From Streptomyces nymphaeiformis (GTDB lineage: Bacteria; Actinomycetota; Actinomycetes; Streptomycetales; Streptomycetaceae): DNA of 64,000 bases. Each line of letters opens with the position of its first letter. Position 1 is the stretch's first letter. The stretch spans positions 434,001-498,000 of the forward strand of contig NZ_JACHJY010000009.1 of NCBI RefSeq assembly GCF_014203895.1, read 5' to 3'. The notes beneath the pieces were generated by a model. The model worked only from the letters and a program-made list of their open reading frames with translations, was not told where the DNA came from and ran no database searches. Of this stretch, positions 35,240 through 43,639 are shown one piece after another. A program made the translations under genes and the position numbers.

Positions 35240-35898
35240 CGGCCGGCATCGACACCCCCGACCGCCGCGGCCGCACCGGCCTCGACCGGCACGGCCGCGA
35301 CCTGACCGGCAACCCGGGGGTGCGGATCCATGACGTCGAGGTGCTGTCCTGCGACTGGTACGTCCTGCGGAAGACCACCTTCGACTACCGGCACGGTGAC
35401 GGGCACTGGAGCCGTGAGCAGCGCGAGACCTACGACCGCGGGGACGGGGCGACCGTCCTGCTCCACAACACCGACCGCCGCACCGTGCTGCTGGTCCGCC
35501 AGTTCCGCCTTCCCGCCTACGTCAACGGGCACCCCGACGGCATGCTGCTCGAAACCGCCGCCGGGCTCCTGGACGGCGAGAGCCCGGAGGAGGCGATCCG
35601 CCGCGAGGCCGAGGAGGAGACCGGGTACTCCATCGGTGTCCCCGAGCGGGTCTTCGAGGTCTACATGAGCCCCGGCTCGGTCACCGAGCGGCTGCACTTC
35701 TTCGCCGCCCCCTACGACCCGGCCCGCTCCCCCGGCAGCGCACACGGCGTCGCCGCCGAGGGCGAGGACATCACCACCGTGGAACTCCCCTTCGCGGAGG
35801 CGCTCGCCATGGTTCGCGACGGCAGGATCGCCGATGCGAAGACCGTGATGCTGCTCCAGTGGGCGGCCCTCGACGGCCCGTTCCGGCCGGGCGCCTGA
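35236..35898 (+). CDS. NUDIX hydrolase, NudK-like (GDP-mannose pyrophosphatase type)
   Basis: The 220-residue protein has the NUDIX box GLLDGESPEEAIRREAEEET with the metal-binding REAEEE. Over its length it resembles E. coli NudK: VLSCDWYVLRKTTFDY, REQRETYDRGDGATVLLHN, VRQFRLPAYVNGH, VYMSPGSVTE and ADAKTVMLLQ. NudK splits GDP-mannose into GMP and mannose 1-phosphate and also acts on ADP-ribose. Coupling to the DUF4406 gene (ATGA overlap) and the DeoR regulator suggests sugar-nucleotide turnover. The terminator at 35913 ends the unit. Confidence 0.88.
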   Translation: MTAGIDTPDRRGRTGLDRHGRDLTGNPGVRIHDVEVLSCDWYVLRKTTFDYRHGDGHWSREQRETYDRGDGATVLLHNTDRRTVLLVRQFRLPAYVNGHPDGMLLETAAGLLDGESPEEAIRREAEEETGYSIGVPERVFEVYMSPGSVTERLHFFAAPYDPARSPGSAHGVAAEGEDITTVELPFAEALAMVRDGRIADAKTVMLLQWAALDGPFRPGA

Positions 35899-35912
35899 CC
35901 CTCGACGGCCCC

Positions 35913-35939
35913 GCCCCCTGCGGTTTTCCGCAGGGGGGC
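35913..35939 (+). terminator. hairpin terminator after the nudK-like gene
   Basis: An 11-bp GC stem with a TTTT loop (35913-35923 with 35928-35938) follows the stop by 14 bp. Confidence 0.8.
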
Positions 35940-36040
35940 CGGGTGGGAAGCCTCGTACCGGCGGTGAGCAGGGATTTCTAGCGTGAGGGCATGCCGGGGC
36001 GCGGGCCTCGGGAAGTCGCTCGTCGTCCTGGAGACCCACC

Positions 36041-36727
36041 ATGCCCCTCAGCGCGCTCGTCCCTCATCCGCCCCTCCCCCTGGCCCTGGCCGGGGAGCCC
36101 GCCGGCGGATTCGCCGGGTGGGCCGCCGGGCTCGTCGACACGATGGGCGGGCCCGGCGCGGGGCTCGCCATCGCGCTGGAGAACCTCTTCCCGCCGCTGC
36201 CCAGCGAGGTGATCCTGCCGCTGACCGGCTTCGCCGCCGGGCAGGGGGTGATCAGCCTGGTCTCGGCACTGTTCTGGACGACGCTGGGCTCGGTGACCGG
36301 GGCGGTCGCCCTCTACTGGATCGGCGCGCTCTTCGGGCGGCGGCGGATGCACGCGCTCTGGGCCCGGCTGCCGCTGGTGAAGGTCTCCGATCTGGAGCGC
36401 ACCGAGCGGTGGTTCGCCCGGCACGGCACCAAGGCGGTGTTCCTGGGCCGGATGGTGCCGATCTTCCGCAGTCTCATCTCCGTCCCGGCGGGCGTCGAGC
36501 GGATGCCGCTGCCCGTCTTCCTCGCGCTGACGACCCTGGGCAGCCTGGTCTGGAACAGCGTGCTGGTGATGGCCGGCTACTGGCTCGGGGACCGCTGGGA
36601 CCTCGTCGAGGGGTACGTGGGCGTGCTGTCCAAGGCCGTGCTCGTGCTGGTCCTCGTGGCTCTGGCCGCGTTCCTCGCCGTACGGCTCCGGGGGCGCGGG
36701 CGTACCAAGCACCGCCGTACCTCGTGA
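36041..36727 (+). CDS. DedA-family membrane protein
   Basis: The 228-residue protein has the DedA signature: ENLFPPLPSEVILPLTGFAA near residue 48, and FLGRMVPIFRSLISVPAGVERMP further on. Several hydrophobic segments are present. DedA proteins flip lipids such as undecaprenyl phosphate or phosphatidylethanolamine, or support membrane potential. The C-terminal end is basic. Its stop overlaps an in-frame GTG of the kinase frame, but the kinase more likely starts 39 bp further on. Confidence 0.92.
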   Translation: MPLSALVPHPPLPLALAGEPAGGFAGWAAGLVDTMGGPGAGLAIALENLFPPLPSEVILPLTGFAAGQGVISLVSALFWTTLGSVTGAVALYWIGALFGRRRMHALWARLPLVKVSDLERTERWFARHGTKAVFLGRMVPIFRSLISVPAGVERMPLPVFLALTTLGSLVWNSVLVMAGYWLGDRWDLVEGYVGVLSKAVLVLVLVALAAFLAVRLRGRGRTKHRRTS

Positions 36728-36748
36728 GCGGGGCACGGACCCCCGTAC

Positions 36749-36754
36749 TAGGCT
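36749..36754 (+). promoter_or_regulatory. -10 element for a probable leaderless kinase transcript
   Basis: TAGGCT ends nine bases before GTG 36763. That is the usual spacing of a -10 element to a transcription start at the first base of the start codon. No -35 is clear. Confidence 0.4.
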
Positions 36755-36762
36755 CCGGGACC

Positions 36763-37911
36763 GTGCGAGGGGGCGAAGGGGACGGTACGGGGGCCAGGTC
36801 CGCGGGCATGCGGCTCGTCGGCGTGGTGCTCGGCTGCCTGAGCGCCCTCCCCGGCGCGGTCTTCCTGCTCGTCGCCGGAGCCGCCCTCGGACCCTGGCCC
36901 CGCGCGCGGCCGCTCCTGATGGCCGGGGCCCGGCGGCTCGCCGCCCTGGAGCGGAGGCGCCGCGCGGTCTTCTTCGGCGACCGGTTCCCCGGTGCGTACG
37001 AGGTCCCCGACCGGCGGATCCTCCGCTACCTCGCCGCCCGCGTGGGGGCCGGTCTGGTGACCGGGATCGTTCTCGGGCTCCTCGTCTTCGGCGAGGTCCT
37101 GGCCGTCCTGCTCGTCCGGGGCCTGGTCCGGGGCTCGCTCGGCTGGCCCGAACTCCCCGGTCAGCTGCTGCTCGGCGGCGTCCTGCTCTACCTCGACGTC
37201 CAGGGCCTGTACGCGCTGGCCGCGCTCGACGCCCGCCTCGCGCGCGCGTGCTTCGGCCCCTCCGAGGAGGAGCTGCTGCGGCGCCGCATCGACGAACTCG
37301 CCCTCAGCCGGGCCGCCGTCGTCCAGGCCGTCGACACCGAGCGCCGGCGCATCGAGCGGGACCTCCACGACGGCGTCCAGCAGCGGCTCGTGGCCCTGGC
37401 GATGCTGCTCGGCCGGGCGCGCCGGGGCCGGGAGCGCGACCCGGAGCAGGCGGACGCCCTGCTGTGGCAGGCGCACCGGGAGGCCCAGGACGTCCTGGCC
37501 GAACTGCGGGACGTGGCCTGGCGGGTGTATCCGGCGGCCCTCGACAGCCTGGGCCTCGAAGAGGCGCTCGGCGGGGTGGCCGAGCGCTGCGCGATCCCGT
37601 TGCGCGTCCGCTTCGACGCGGGCGACGCGCCGCTCCCCCGGCCGGTGGAGTCCGCCGCGTACTTCGTGGTGTCGGAGGCCGTCACCAACGCCGCCAAGCA
37701 TTCCTCCGCCTCCACCGTCTCCGTGGCCGTGACGCGGACCGGCCCGCTGCTCACCGTGCGGGTCGAGGACGACGGCCGGGGCGGCGCGGACCCGGCGGGC
37801 AGCGGTCTCACCGGCCTGCGCAGCCGGGTCGCCGCGCTCGACGGGACCCTGCATGTCGACAGCCCCCTCGGGGGACCCACCACTCTTGTCGCGGAGCTGC
37901 CGTGCGCGTGA
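36763..37911 (+). CDS. NarL-type two-component sensor histidine kinase
   Basis: The 382-residue kinase has hydrophobic segments near residues 16-40, 90-120 and 125-155, then a coiled linker. The HisKA_3 phospho-acceptor is in ERDLHDGVQQRLVALAML, and the HATPase N box is SEAVTNAAKHS with the G box DDGRGGADPAGSGLTGL. No large extracellular sensor domain is visible. I choose GTG 36763 because a -10-like TAGGCT precedes it; ATG 36808 and GTG 36724 are alternatives. The 3' end overlaps the response-regulator gene by 10 bp. Confidence 0.9.
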   Translation: MRGGEGDGTGARSAGMRLVGVVLGCLSALPGAVFLLVAGAALGPWPRARPLLMAGARRLAALERRRRAVFFGDRFPGAYEVPDRRILRYLAARVGAGLVTGIVLGLLVFGEVLAVLLVRGLVRGSLGWPELPGQLLLGGVLLYLDVQGLYALAALDARLARACFGPSEEELLRRRIDELALSRAAVVQAVDTERRRIERDLHDGVQQRLVALAMLLGRARRGRERDPEQADALLWQAHREAQDVLAELRDVAWRVYPAALDSLGLEEALGGVAERCAIPLRVRFDAGDAPLPRPVESAAYFVVSEAVTNAAKHSSASTVSVAVTRTGPLLTVRVEDDGRGGADPAGSGLTGLRSRVAALDGTLHVDSPLGGPTTLVAELPCA

Positions 37912-38546
37912 TCCTGGCCGAGGACTCGACCCTGCTGCGGGAGGGCCTGGTACGGCTGCTCGTCGAGGAGGGCCATGAGGTGCTCGCGGCCCTCGGCGAC
38001 GCGGAGACGCTCGTCGCCGAGGTGGAGGCGCGGCGCCCGGACGTCGTCGTCGCCGACATCCGGATGCCGCCCACCCATACGGACGAGGGGCTGCGGGCCG
38101 CCGTGGAGATCCGCGAGCGGCTGCCGGAGACGGGGGTCCTGGTGCTCTCCCAGTACGTCGAACGCAGCTACGCGGCCCGGCTCCTCGCGGCCGGCGCCGA
38201 ACGCGTCGGCTACCTCCTCAAGGACCGGGTGGCCCAGGTCGAGGAGTTCCTCGACGCGCTGGACCGGATCCACGCGGGCGGGGCGGCGATCGACCCGCAG
38301 GTCGTGCACCAGCTGGTCGTCCGCAGCACCCACGCCGATCCGCTGGCCCGGCTCACCCCGCGCGAGCGGGAGGTCCTGGAGGTACTGGCCCAGGGCTACA
38401 CGAACGCGGCCATCGCCCGGCAGCTGCACCTCTCGCTGAGCGCGGTGGAGAAGTACCTCAACGCCGTCTTCGACAAGCTGGAGCTCCACCGGACCGACGG
38501 CTACAGCCGGCGGATCCTGGCCGTGCTGCGCTACCTGGAGGCCTGA
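37902..38546 (+). CDS. NarL/LuxR-type response regulator
   Basis: The 214-residue regulator has a receiver domain starting VRVILAEDSTLL with the phospho-Asp in VVVADIRMPP, Lys in LLKDRV, and a C-terminal LuxR-type HTH (LTPREREVLEVLAQGYTNAA, LSLSAVEKYLNAVFDKL). It is the cognate partner of the overlapping kinase gene. The last 16 bp overlap the end of the converging CoA-transferase gene. Target genes are unknown. Confidence 0.95.
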   Translation: MRVILAEDSTLLREGLVRLLVEEGHEVLAALGDAETLVAEVEARRPDVVVADIRMPPTHTDEGLRAAVEIRERLPETGVLVLSQYVERSYAARLLAAGAERVGYLLKDRVAQVEEFLDALDRIHAGGAAIDPQVVHQLVVRSTHADPLARLTPREREVLEVLAQGYTNAAIARQLHLSLSAVEKYLNAVFDKLELHRTDGYSRRILAVLRYLEA

Positions 38547-39625
38547 GCCCACTCGCTCAGCACCTCGTCGGTGTGCTCGCCCGGGAGCGGGGCGCGGCCC
38601 GGAGCGTCCGCCGGGGTGCGGTCGAAGCGGGAGGCGGGGGCCGGCTGGAGGGCGCCGCCGACCTCCACGAAGGAGCCGCGCGCCGCCAGTTGGTGGTGCT
38701 CGGCCGCCTCGGTGGCGGTCAGCACCGGGGCCACTCCGGCGTCCACGGCGTCGAAGAGCTTCACCCAGTGCTCGCGGTCCCGGGTCGCGAAACGGGCCGC
38801 GATCAGGGCGCGCAGCTCGGGCCAGGCGGCCGGATCGGCGCGGTCGGGGAGGCTGCCGTCGTCCGTCAGGCCCAGCTGCTCCAGGAGGTTCCGGTAGAGC
38901 CGGGGTTCGATGGCGGCGACGGCGAGGTGCCGGCCGTCGGCGGCCGCGTAGAGGGAGTAGTGCGGGGCGTCGGTGACGGTGTGGTTGCCGGGGACCGCGC
39001 GCCACTGGTGGATCAGGGTGGCGATCAGGGCGGCGCCGTCGGCGAGGGCGGTGTCCACGACCTGGCCCCGGCCCGAGCGCTCCCGCTCGTGGAGGGCGGC
39101 GAGCAGCCCGTGCACATGGGCGTTGGCGCCGCCGGCGAAGCTGGAGAGGTACGCGGTGGGCGGCGGCACCGGCGCCCCGCTCTCCGGGTCGGTGTCCAGG
39201 GCGCCGGTCAGGGCGAGCACCGCGAGGTCGTGGGCGGCGCGCCCGGCCCACTCGCCCTCGCCGCCCCAGCCGCTGAGCCGCCCGTACACCAGGCGGGGGT
39301 TGCGGGCGAGGGCCGCCTCGGGGCCGATGCCGAGGCGGTCGGCGACGCCGGGGCGGAAGCCCTCGACGAGGAGGTCGGCGTGCTCGGCGAGGAGGAGCGC
39401 CTGCTCGATCCCCTCGGGGCTCTTCAGGTCGAGGGCGACCGAACGGCGGCCCCGGGACAGCGGGTTCTCCGCCGGGCGCTCCGCGTCGGGCGCGGGCGGG
39501 CCGGCGGGCGCCCTGTCCACCCGTACGACGTCGGCGCCGAGACCGGACAGGACGGTGCCGACGAACGCGGTGGGCGCCGAACCCGCGAATTCCAGTACGC
39601 GCACTCCGCTCAGCGGTCCTGCCAT
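38531..39625 (-). CDS. CaiB/BaiF family III CoA-transferase (alpha-methylacyl-CoA racemase-like)
   Basis: The 364-residue enzyme has the family start GPLSGVRVLEFAGSAPTAF, then ADVVRVDRAP, LDLKSPEGIEQALLLAEHAD, LVEGFRPGVADRLGIGP and QVVDTALADGAALI. The resemblance is closest to 2-methylacyl-CoA racemases, which epimerise branched acyl-CoA. The position of the usual active-site residues (His and Asp) agrees with VDTALADG and the following His. I start at ATG 39625 (AAGGGAG upstream) rather than seven codons earlier. Confidence 0.88.
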   Translation of the reverse strand: MAGPLSGVRVLEFAGSAPTAFVGTVLSGLGADVVRVDRAPAGPPAPDAERPAENPLSRGRRSVALDLKSPEGIEQALLLAEHADLLVEGFRPGVADRLGIGPEAALARNPRLVYGRLSGWGGEGEWAGRAAHDLAVLALTGALDTDPESGAPVPPPTAYLSSFAGGANAHVHGLLAALHERERSGRGQVVDTALADGAALIATLIHQWRAVPGNHTVTDAPHYSLYAAADGRHLAVAAIEPRLYRNLLEQLGLTDDGSLPDRADPAAWPELRALIAARFATRDREHWVKLFDAVDAGVAPVLTATEAAEHHQLAARGSFVEVGGALQPAPASRFDRTPADAPGRAPLPGEHTDEVLSEWAQASR

Positions 39626-39775
39626 GGCCAACTCCCTTGAATTCATGGGCTTGTGATGTCTCCACGCTATTGCGCGCCCTTATGGAAAGGACTGCGGAGA
39701 TCCGTAGCGCCGGGAATTCCGCAGCGCCCGAGACTGAGGCGATTCCCTTTTCTCCGCTTGCGAAAGGAATGCCGC

Positions 39776-40192
39776 ATGACCGTCGTCTACACCGCCGAGG
39801 TCACCTCCACCGGAGACGGGCGCAACGGCGCCGTGCACTCCTCCGACGGGCTCCTCGACCTGCCGCTGTCGAGCCCCAAGGCCGTCGGCGGCTCCGGCAC
39901 CGCGACCAACCCCGAGCAGCTCTTCGCCGCCGGCTACGCCGCCTGCTTCCACAGCGCGCTGCGGGTCTCCGCGCGCGAGTCCAGGACCGCGCTCGCGGAC
40001 GACACCGTCACCGCCGAGGTGGCGCTGCACAAGGAGGAGGGCGGCTTCCACCTGTCGGTGGTCCTCACCGTCGGCCTGCCCGGCCTCGACGCCGCCGAGG
40101 CGCGGCGGCTCGCGGACGCCGCCCACGGGCGCTGCCCGTACTCGAAGGCGATACGGGGGAACGTCGAGGTGCGGATCGATCTCGCCGGGTAG
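39776..40192 (+). CDS. organic hydroperoxide resistance protein (Ohr)
   Basis: The 138-residue OsmC/Ohr-family peroxidase reduces organic hydroperoxides with two Cys. The first Cys is in AGYAACFHSALRV and the second in GRCPYSKAIRGN. The N-terminal VVYTAEVTSTGDGRNGAV is typical of Ohr rather than OsmC. GAAAGGAATGCC precedes ATG 39776. The usual MarR-type OhrR gene is not next to it. Confidence 0.93.
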   Translation: MTVVYTAEVTSTGDGRNGAVHSSDGLLDLPLSSPKAVGGSGTATNPEQLFAAGYAACFHSALRVSARESRTALADDTVTAEVALHKEEGGFHLSVVLTVGLPGLDAAEARRLADAAHGRCPYSKAIRGNVEVRIDLAG

Positions 40193-40221
40193 ATCCCGCC
40201 GAGTAGGTCTCCTGGCAGGCG

Positions 40222-40252
40222 GAAGAGCCCCCGTGGTCCACGGGGGCTCTTC
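40222..40252. terminator. strong bidirectional terminator, ohr-like gene / hem operon
   Basis: A perfect 15-bp inverted repeat (40222-40236 with 40238-40252) lies between the converging ohr-like and hemL genes. It marks the end of the hem operon. Confidence 0.93.
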
Positions 40253-40289
40253 ACGTACGACTCCTGTACGACTCCTGTGCGTCGGGTCC

Positions 40290-41588
40290 TCAGCGTTTCG
40301 CCGACGCCGCTGCCGCCGCCGCTGCCGGCAGCGCCTCGACCACCCGGCTCACGGCCCGGTCGTCGTGCGAGGCGGAGATGAACCAGGCCTCGAAGGGCGA
40401 GGGCGGCAGATAGACGCCCTGCCGCAGCAGCTCGTGGAAGAACGGCGTGTAGCGGTACGACTCGGTGGCGCGGACCCCGTCGAAGTCCACCACCTCGTCC
40501 TCCCCGAAGAAGACGGAGAACATGGTGCCGGAGTACTGCAGCCGGTGCGCCACGCCCTCCTTGGCGAGGGCGGCGGAGACCTCGGCGCCGATGGTGGCCG
40601 AGACCTGGTCGAGCCGCTCGTACACCTCGGGGGTGCTGTGCCGCAGGGTGGCGAGGCCCGCGGCGGTGGCGACCGGGTTCCCGGAGAGGGTGCCCGCCTG
40701 GTAGACGGGTCCCGCCGGGGCGAGGTGGGCCATGACGTCCGCGCGTCCGCCGAAGGCCGCCGCCGGGAAGCCGCCGCCCATGACCTTGCCGAAGGTCAGC
40801 AGGTCGGGGGCGACGCCGTCGCGGCCGTACCAGCCGGAGCGGCTGGCCCGGAAGCCGGTCATGACCTCGTCGGAGATGAACAGCGCGCCGTGGCGGGCGG
40901 TGATCTCCTTGAGACCGCCGTTGAAGCCGGGCAGCGGGGGGACGGCGCCCATGTTGCCGGGGGCCGCCTCGGTGATGACGGCGGCGATCTCGTCGCCGAT
41001 CTCGGCGAAGGCCTTCTCGACGGCCGCCAGGTCGTTGTACGGCAGGACGATCGTGTCGCTCGCCTGGGCGCCGGTGACCCCCGGGGTGTCGGGCAGCGCG
41101 AAGGTCGCGAGGCCCGAGCCGGCGGAGGCGAGGAGGGCGTCCACGTGGCCGTGGTAGCAGCCGGCGAACTTCACGATCTTGCTCCGGCCCGTGAAGCCGC
41201 GGGCGAGGCGGATCGCCGACATCGTGGCCTCGGTGCCGGAGCTGACCAGGCGCACCTGCTCGACCGGGGCGACCCGGTCGACGATCTCCTCGGCGAGTTC
41301 GACCTCTCCGGTGGACGGGGCGCCGAAGGAGGTGCCCCGCTCCAGGGCCCGGGTGACGGCCTCGACGACGGCCGGGTGGCGGTGGCCGAGGATCATCGGG
41401 CCCCAGGAGCAGATGAGGTCGACGTACTCGTTGCCGTCGCTGTCGGTGAGGTACGGGCCTTCGGCGGAGGCGATGAAGCGGGGGGTGCCGCCGACGGCGC
41501 CGAAGGCGCGGACCGGCGAGTTGACGCCGCCGGGGGTGACCTCGCGGGCGCGCTCGAAGAGGGCCTTGCTGTTCTCCGTACCGCTCAT
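40290..41588 (-). CDS. hemL: glutamate-1-semialdehyde 2,1-aminomutase
   Basis: The 432-residue PLP enzyme turns glutamate 1-semialdehyde into 5-aminolevulinate. Family motifs are ALFERAREVTPGGVNSPVRA at the start, GTEATMSAIRLARGFTGR, ISDEVMTGFR and the PLP lysine in LTFGKVMGGGFPAAAFGG. The ATG overlaps the stop of the acyl-CoA synthetase gene by 4 bp. With hemA and hemB in the same operon and a glutamyl-tRNA synthetase nearby, it forms a dense C5-pathway set. The C-terminal end is Ala-rich. Whether this is the only hemL in the genome cannot be seen here. Confidence 0.96.
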   Translation of the reverse strand: MSGTENSKALFERAREVTPGGVNSPVRAFGAVGGTPRFIASAEGPYLTDSDGNEYVDLICSWGPMILGHRHPAVVEAVTRALERGTSFGAPSTGEVELAEEIVDRVAPVEQVRLVSSGTEATMSAIRLARGFTGRSKIVKFAGCYHGHVDALLASAGSGLATFALPDTPGVTGAQASDTIVLPYNDLAAVEKAFAEIGDEIAAVITEAAPGNMGAVPPLPGFNGGLKEITARHGALFISDEVMTGFRASRSGWYGRDGVAPDLLTFGKVMGGGFPAAAFGGRADVMAHLAPAGPVYQAGTLSGNPVATAAGLATLRHSTPEVYERLDQVSATIGAEVSAALAKEGVAHRLQYSGTMFSVFFGEDEVVDFDGVRATESYRYTPFFHELLRQGVYLPPSPFEAWFISASHDDRAVSRVVEALPAAAAAAASAKR

Positions 41589-43639
41589 CGGGCCGTCTCC
41601 TCGGAGGTGTCGAAGCTCAGCGCCGCGTCCAGGACGACCGCGCCCTTCGTGAGCACCCGCACCGGGTTGAGGTCGAGGGCGAAACCGGCGGGCCAGTCCT
41701 GGACCAGGTCGCCGACCTCGTGGAGGAGCGCGGCGGCCGCTTCGACGTCTGCGGCGGCCCGGCCCCGGGTGCCGGCGAGCACCTTCGCGCCGCGCAGCCC
41801 GGCGAGGAGCTCGGCGCCCTCGCCCGGGGCCAGCGGCAGGAGCCGGTGGCCGACGTCGTCGAGGACCTCGGTGAAGATCCCGCCGAGACCGGCGGTGAGC
41901 ACCGGGCCCAGGTCGGTGGTGTGGACGCCGACGATCAACTCGACGCCGTCCTCGACGAGTTCCTCGACGAGGACCTGGCCGCCGAGCGCGGCGAGCCGGC
42001 CGTACGCCTCGGGAGCGGTGTCCGCGGTGACGCCGATCTCGACGCCTCCGGCCTCCGTCTTGTGGAGCAGTCCGGGCACCACGGCCTTCAGCACCGCCGT
42101 ACCGCCGACCTCGGTCACGGCCCGTGCCGCGTCCTCGGCGTCCGCCGCGATCCGGCCCTTCGGCACGGGGATCCCCGCGTCGGCGAGGAGCCGCTTCAGC
42201 TCGGGCTCGGTCGCTTCGGCACCGGGTCCCGCGACCGTCCCGGGGCGCGGGGCGTCCGGGAGCGTACGGGGGCGGCTGACCTCCCAGAGGGCGGCGGCGG
42301 CGCGCAGGGCGCGGGCCGGGGTCGGGTACTCGGGGAGGCCGGCCTCGCGCAGGTCGCGGGGGGCGTCGGGGGCGAGGAAGTCGGCTCCGGTGCGGGCGAC
42401 GAGGATCGGCTTTCCGCCCTTCACGGCGGCGCGGGAGAGGGCGTTGACGGCCTTCTCGACGTCGGGTCCGGCCATCACGCAGAAGGCGGCGACGATGATG
42501 TCGACGGTCTCGTCGGCGATCAGGACGTCGAGGGAGCGGTCGAACAGGGACGGGTCGCTGAGGACGGTGGCCGTGATGTCGACCGGGTTGTCGATGGCCC
42601 CGAACGCGGGGACGATCTCGGCGAGCGCCTCCTTGCTCCGCGGCTCCAGGGCGCTGAGCTCCAGGCCGTGGGCCTCGACGGCGTCGGCGGCGAGGATGCC
42701 GGAGCCGCCGGAGGTGGTGACGACGGCGACGCGGTTGCCGGCGGGGCGCCGCTCGGACTCGAAGACCCGGGCGACGTCGAGGAGTTCGTCGATGTCCTCG
42801 ACGCGGACGATGCCGAGACCGCGCAGGGCGGCGTCCAGGACCCGGTCGTCGGTGGCGAGGGCGCCGGTGTGCGAGGCGGCGGCGCGGCCGCCCGCCTCCG
42901 TACGGCCGGACTTGAGGAGGGCGACGGGCTTGCCGGAGCCGGCCAGTTCGCGGAGGGTCCCGATGTCGGGGGTGTCCTCCAGGTAGCCGAGGAGGCCGGT
43001 GACCTCGGGGACGGCGGACAGTTCGCGGAGGACTTCGAGGGCGGTGACGTCGGCGTCGTTGCCGGTGCTGACGACCCAGCCGGGACGCAGGCCCCGCTCC
43101 AGGGCGAGGCTGGCGGCGCCGAAGCCGAGGGCGCCGCTCTGGCTGACGAAGGCGAGGGTGCCGGGCTCGAAGGGCACGGACTCGGCGCCGAAGAGCGGGC
43201 TGAAGGTGGCGAGGACCCGGTTCTCGTAGCCGACGGCGCCGATGCAGTTGGGGCCGATGATCCGCAGGCCGCCCGCGCGGGCCTTGGCGACGACCTCCGC
43301 CTGGAGGCGGGCGCCCTCCTCGCCGGTCTCGGCGAAGCCGGAGGAGGCGATGACGGCGAGCTTGACGCCGGCGGCCACGCAGTCGTCGACGGCGCCGGGG
43401 ACCCGCTCGGCGGAGACCATGATCAGGGCCAGGTCGACGGGGCCGGGGGCGTCCTTGACGCTGGGGTAGGCGGGGACGCCGAGGATCTCCGGGGAGCGCG
43501 GGTTGACCGGCAGGATGCGGCCCTTGTAGCCGTACCGGAGGAGGTAGTCGAGCGGCTTGCGGCCCAAAGCGCCGGGGCGCTCGCTGGCCCCGATGACGGC
43601 GATGGATTCGGCTTCCCAGAGGGCCGAGATGTCACTCAT
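41585..43639 (-). CDS. acyl-CoA synthetase (NDP-forming), acetate--CoA ligase type
   Basis: The 684-residue fused ligase has a CoA-binding Rossmann domain (ESIAVIGASERPGALGRKPL), succinyl-CoA-ligase-like domains with phospho-His region AAASHTGALATDD, and a C-terminal ATP-grasp domain (LLADAGIPVPKG, AVLKAVVPGLLHKTEAGGV). It should form an acyl-CoA from a carboxylic acid, CoA and a nucleoside triphosphate. It is inserted between hemA and hemL with 4-bp overlaps on both sides, which is not an arrangement I know from primary haem loci. It may activate a C5-pathway product or a related acid. Substrate unknown. Confidence 0.9.
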   Translation of the reverse strand: MSDISALWEAESIAVIGASERPGALGRKPLDYLLRYGYKGRILPVNPRSPEILGVPAYPSVKDAPGPVDLALIMVSAERVPGAVDDCVAAGVKLAVIASSGFAETGEEGARLQAEVVAKARAGGLRIIGPNCIGAVGYENRVLATFSPLFGAESVPFEPGTLAFVSQSGALGFGAASLALERGLRPGWVVSTGNDADVTALEVLRELSAVPEVTGLLGYLEDTPDIGTLRELAGSGKPVALLKSGRTEAGGRAAASHTGALATDDRVLDAALRGLGIVRVEDIDELLDVARVFESERRPAGNRVAVVTTSGGSGILAADAVEAHGLELSALEPRSKEALAEIVPAFGAIDNPVDITATVLSDPSLFDRSLDVLIADETVDIIVAAFCVMAGPDVEKAVNALSRAAVKGGKPILVARTGADFLAPDAPRDLREAGLPEYPTPARALRAAAALWEVSRPRTLPDAPRPGTVAGPGAEATEPELKRLLADAGIPVPKGRIAADAEDAARAVTEVGGTAVLKAVVPGLLHKTEAGGVEIGVTADTAPEAYGRLAALGGQVLVEELVEDGVELIVGVHTTDLGPVLTAGLGGIFTEVLDDVGHRLLPLAPGEGAELLAGLRGAKVLAGTRGRAAADVEAAAALLHEVGDLVQDWPAGFALDLNPVRVLTKGAVVLDAALSFDTSEETAR

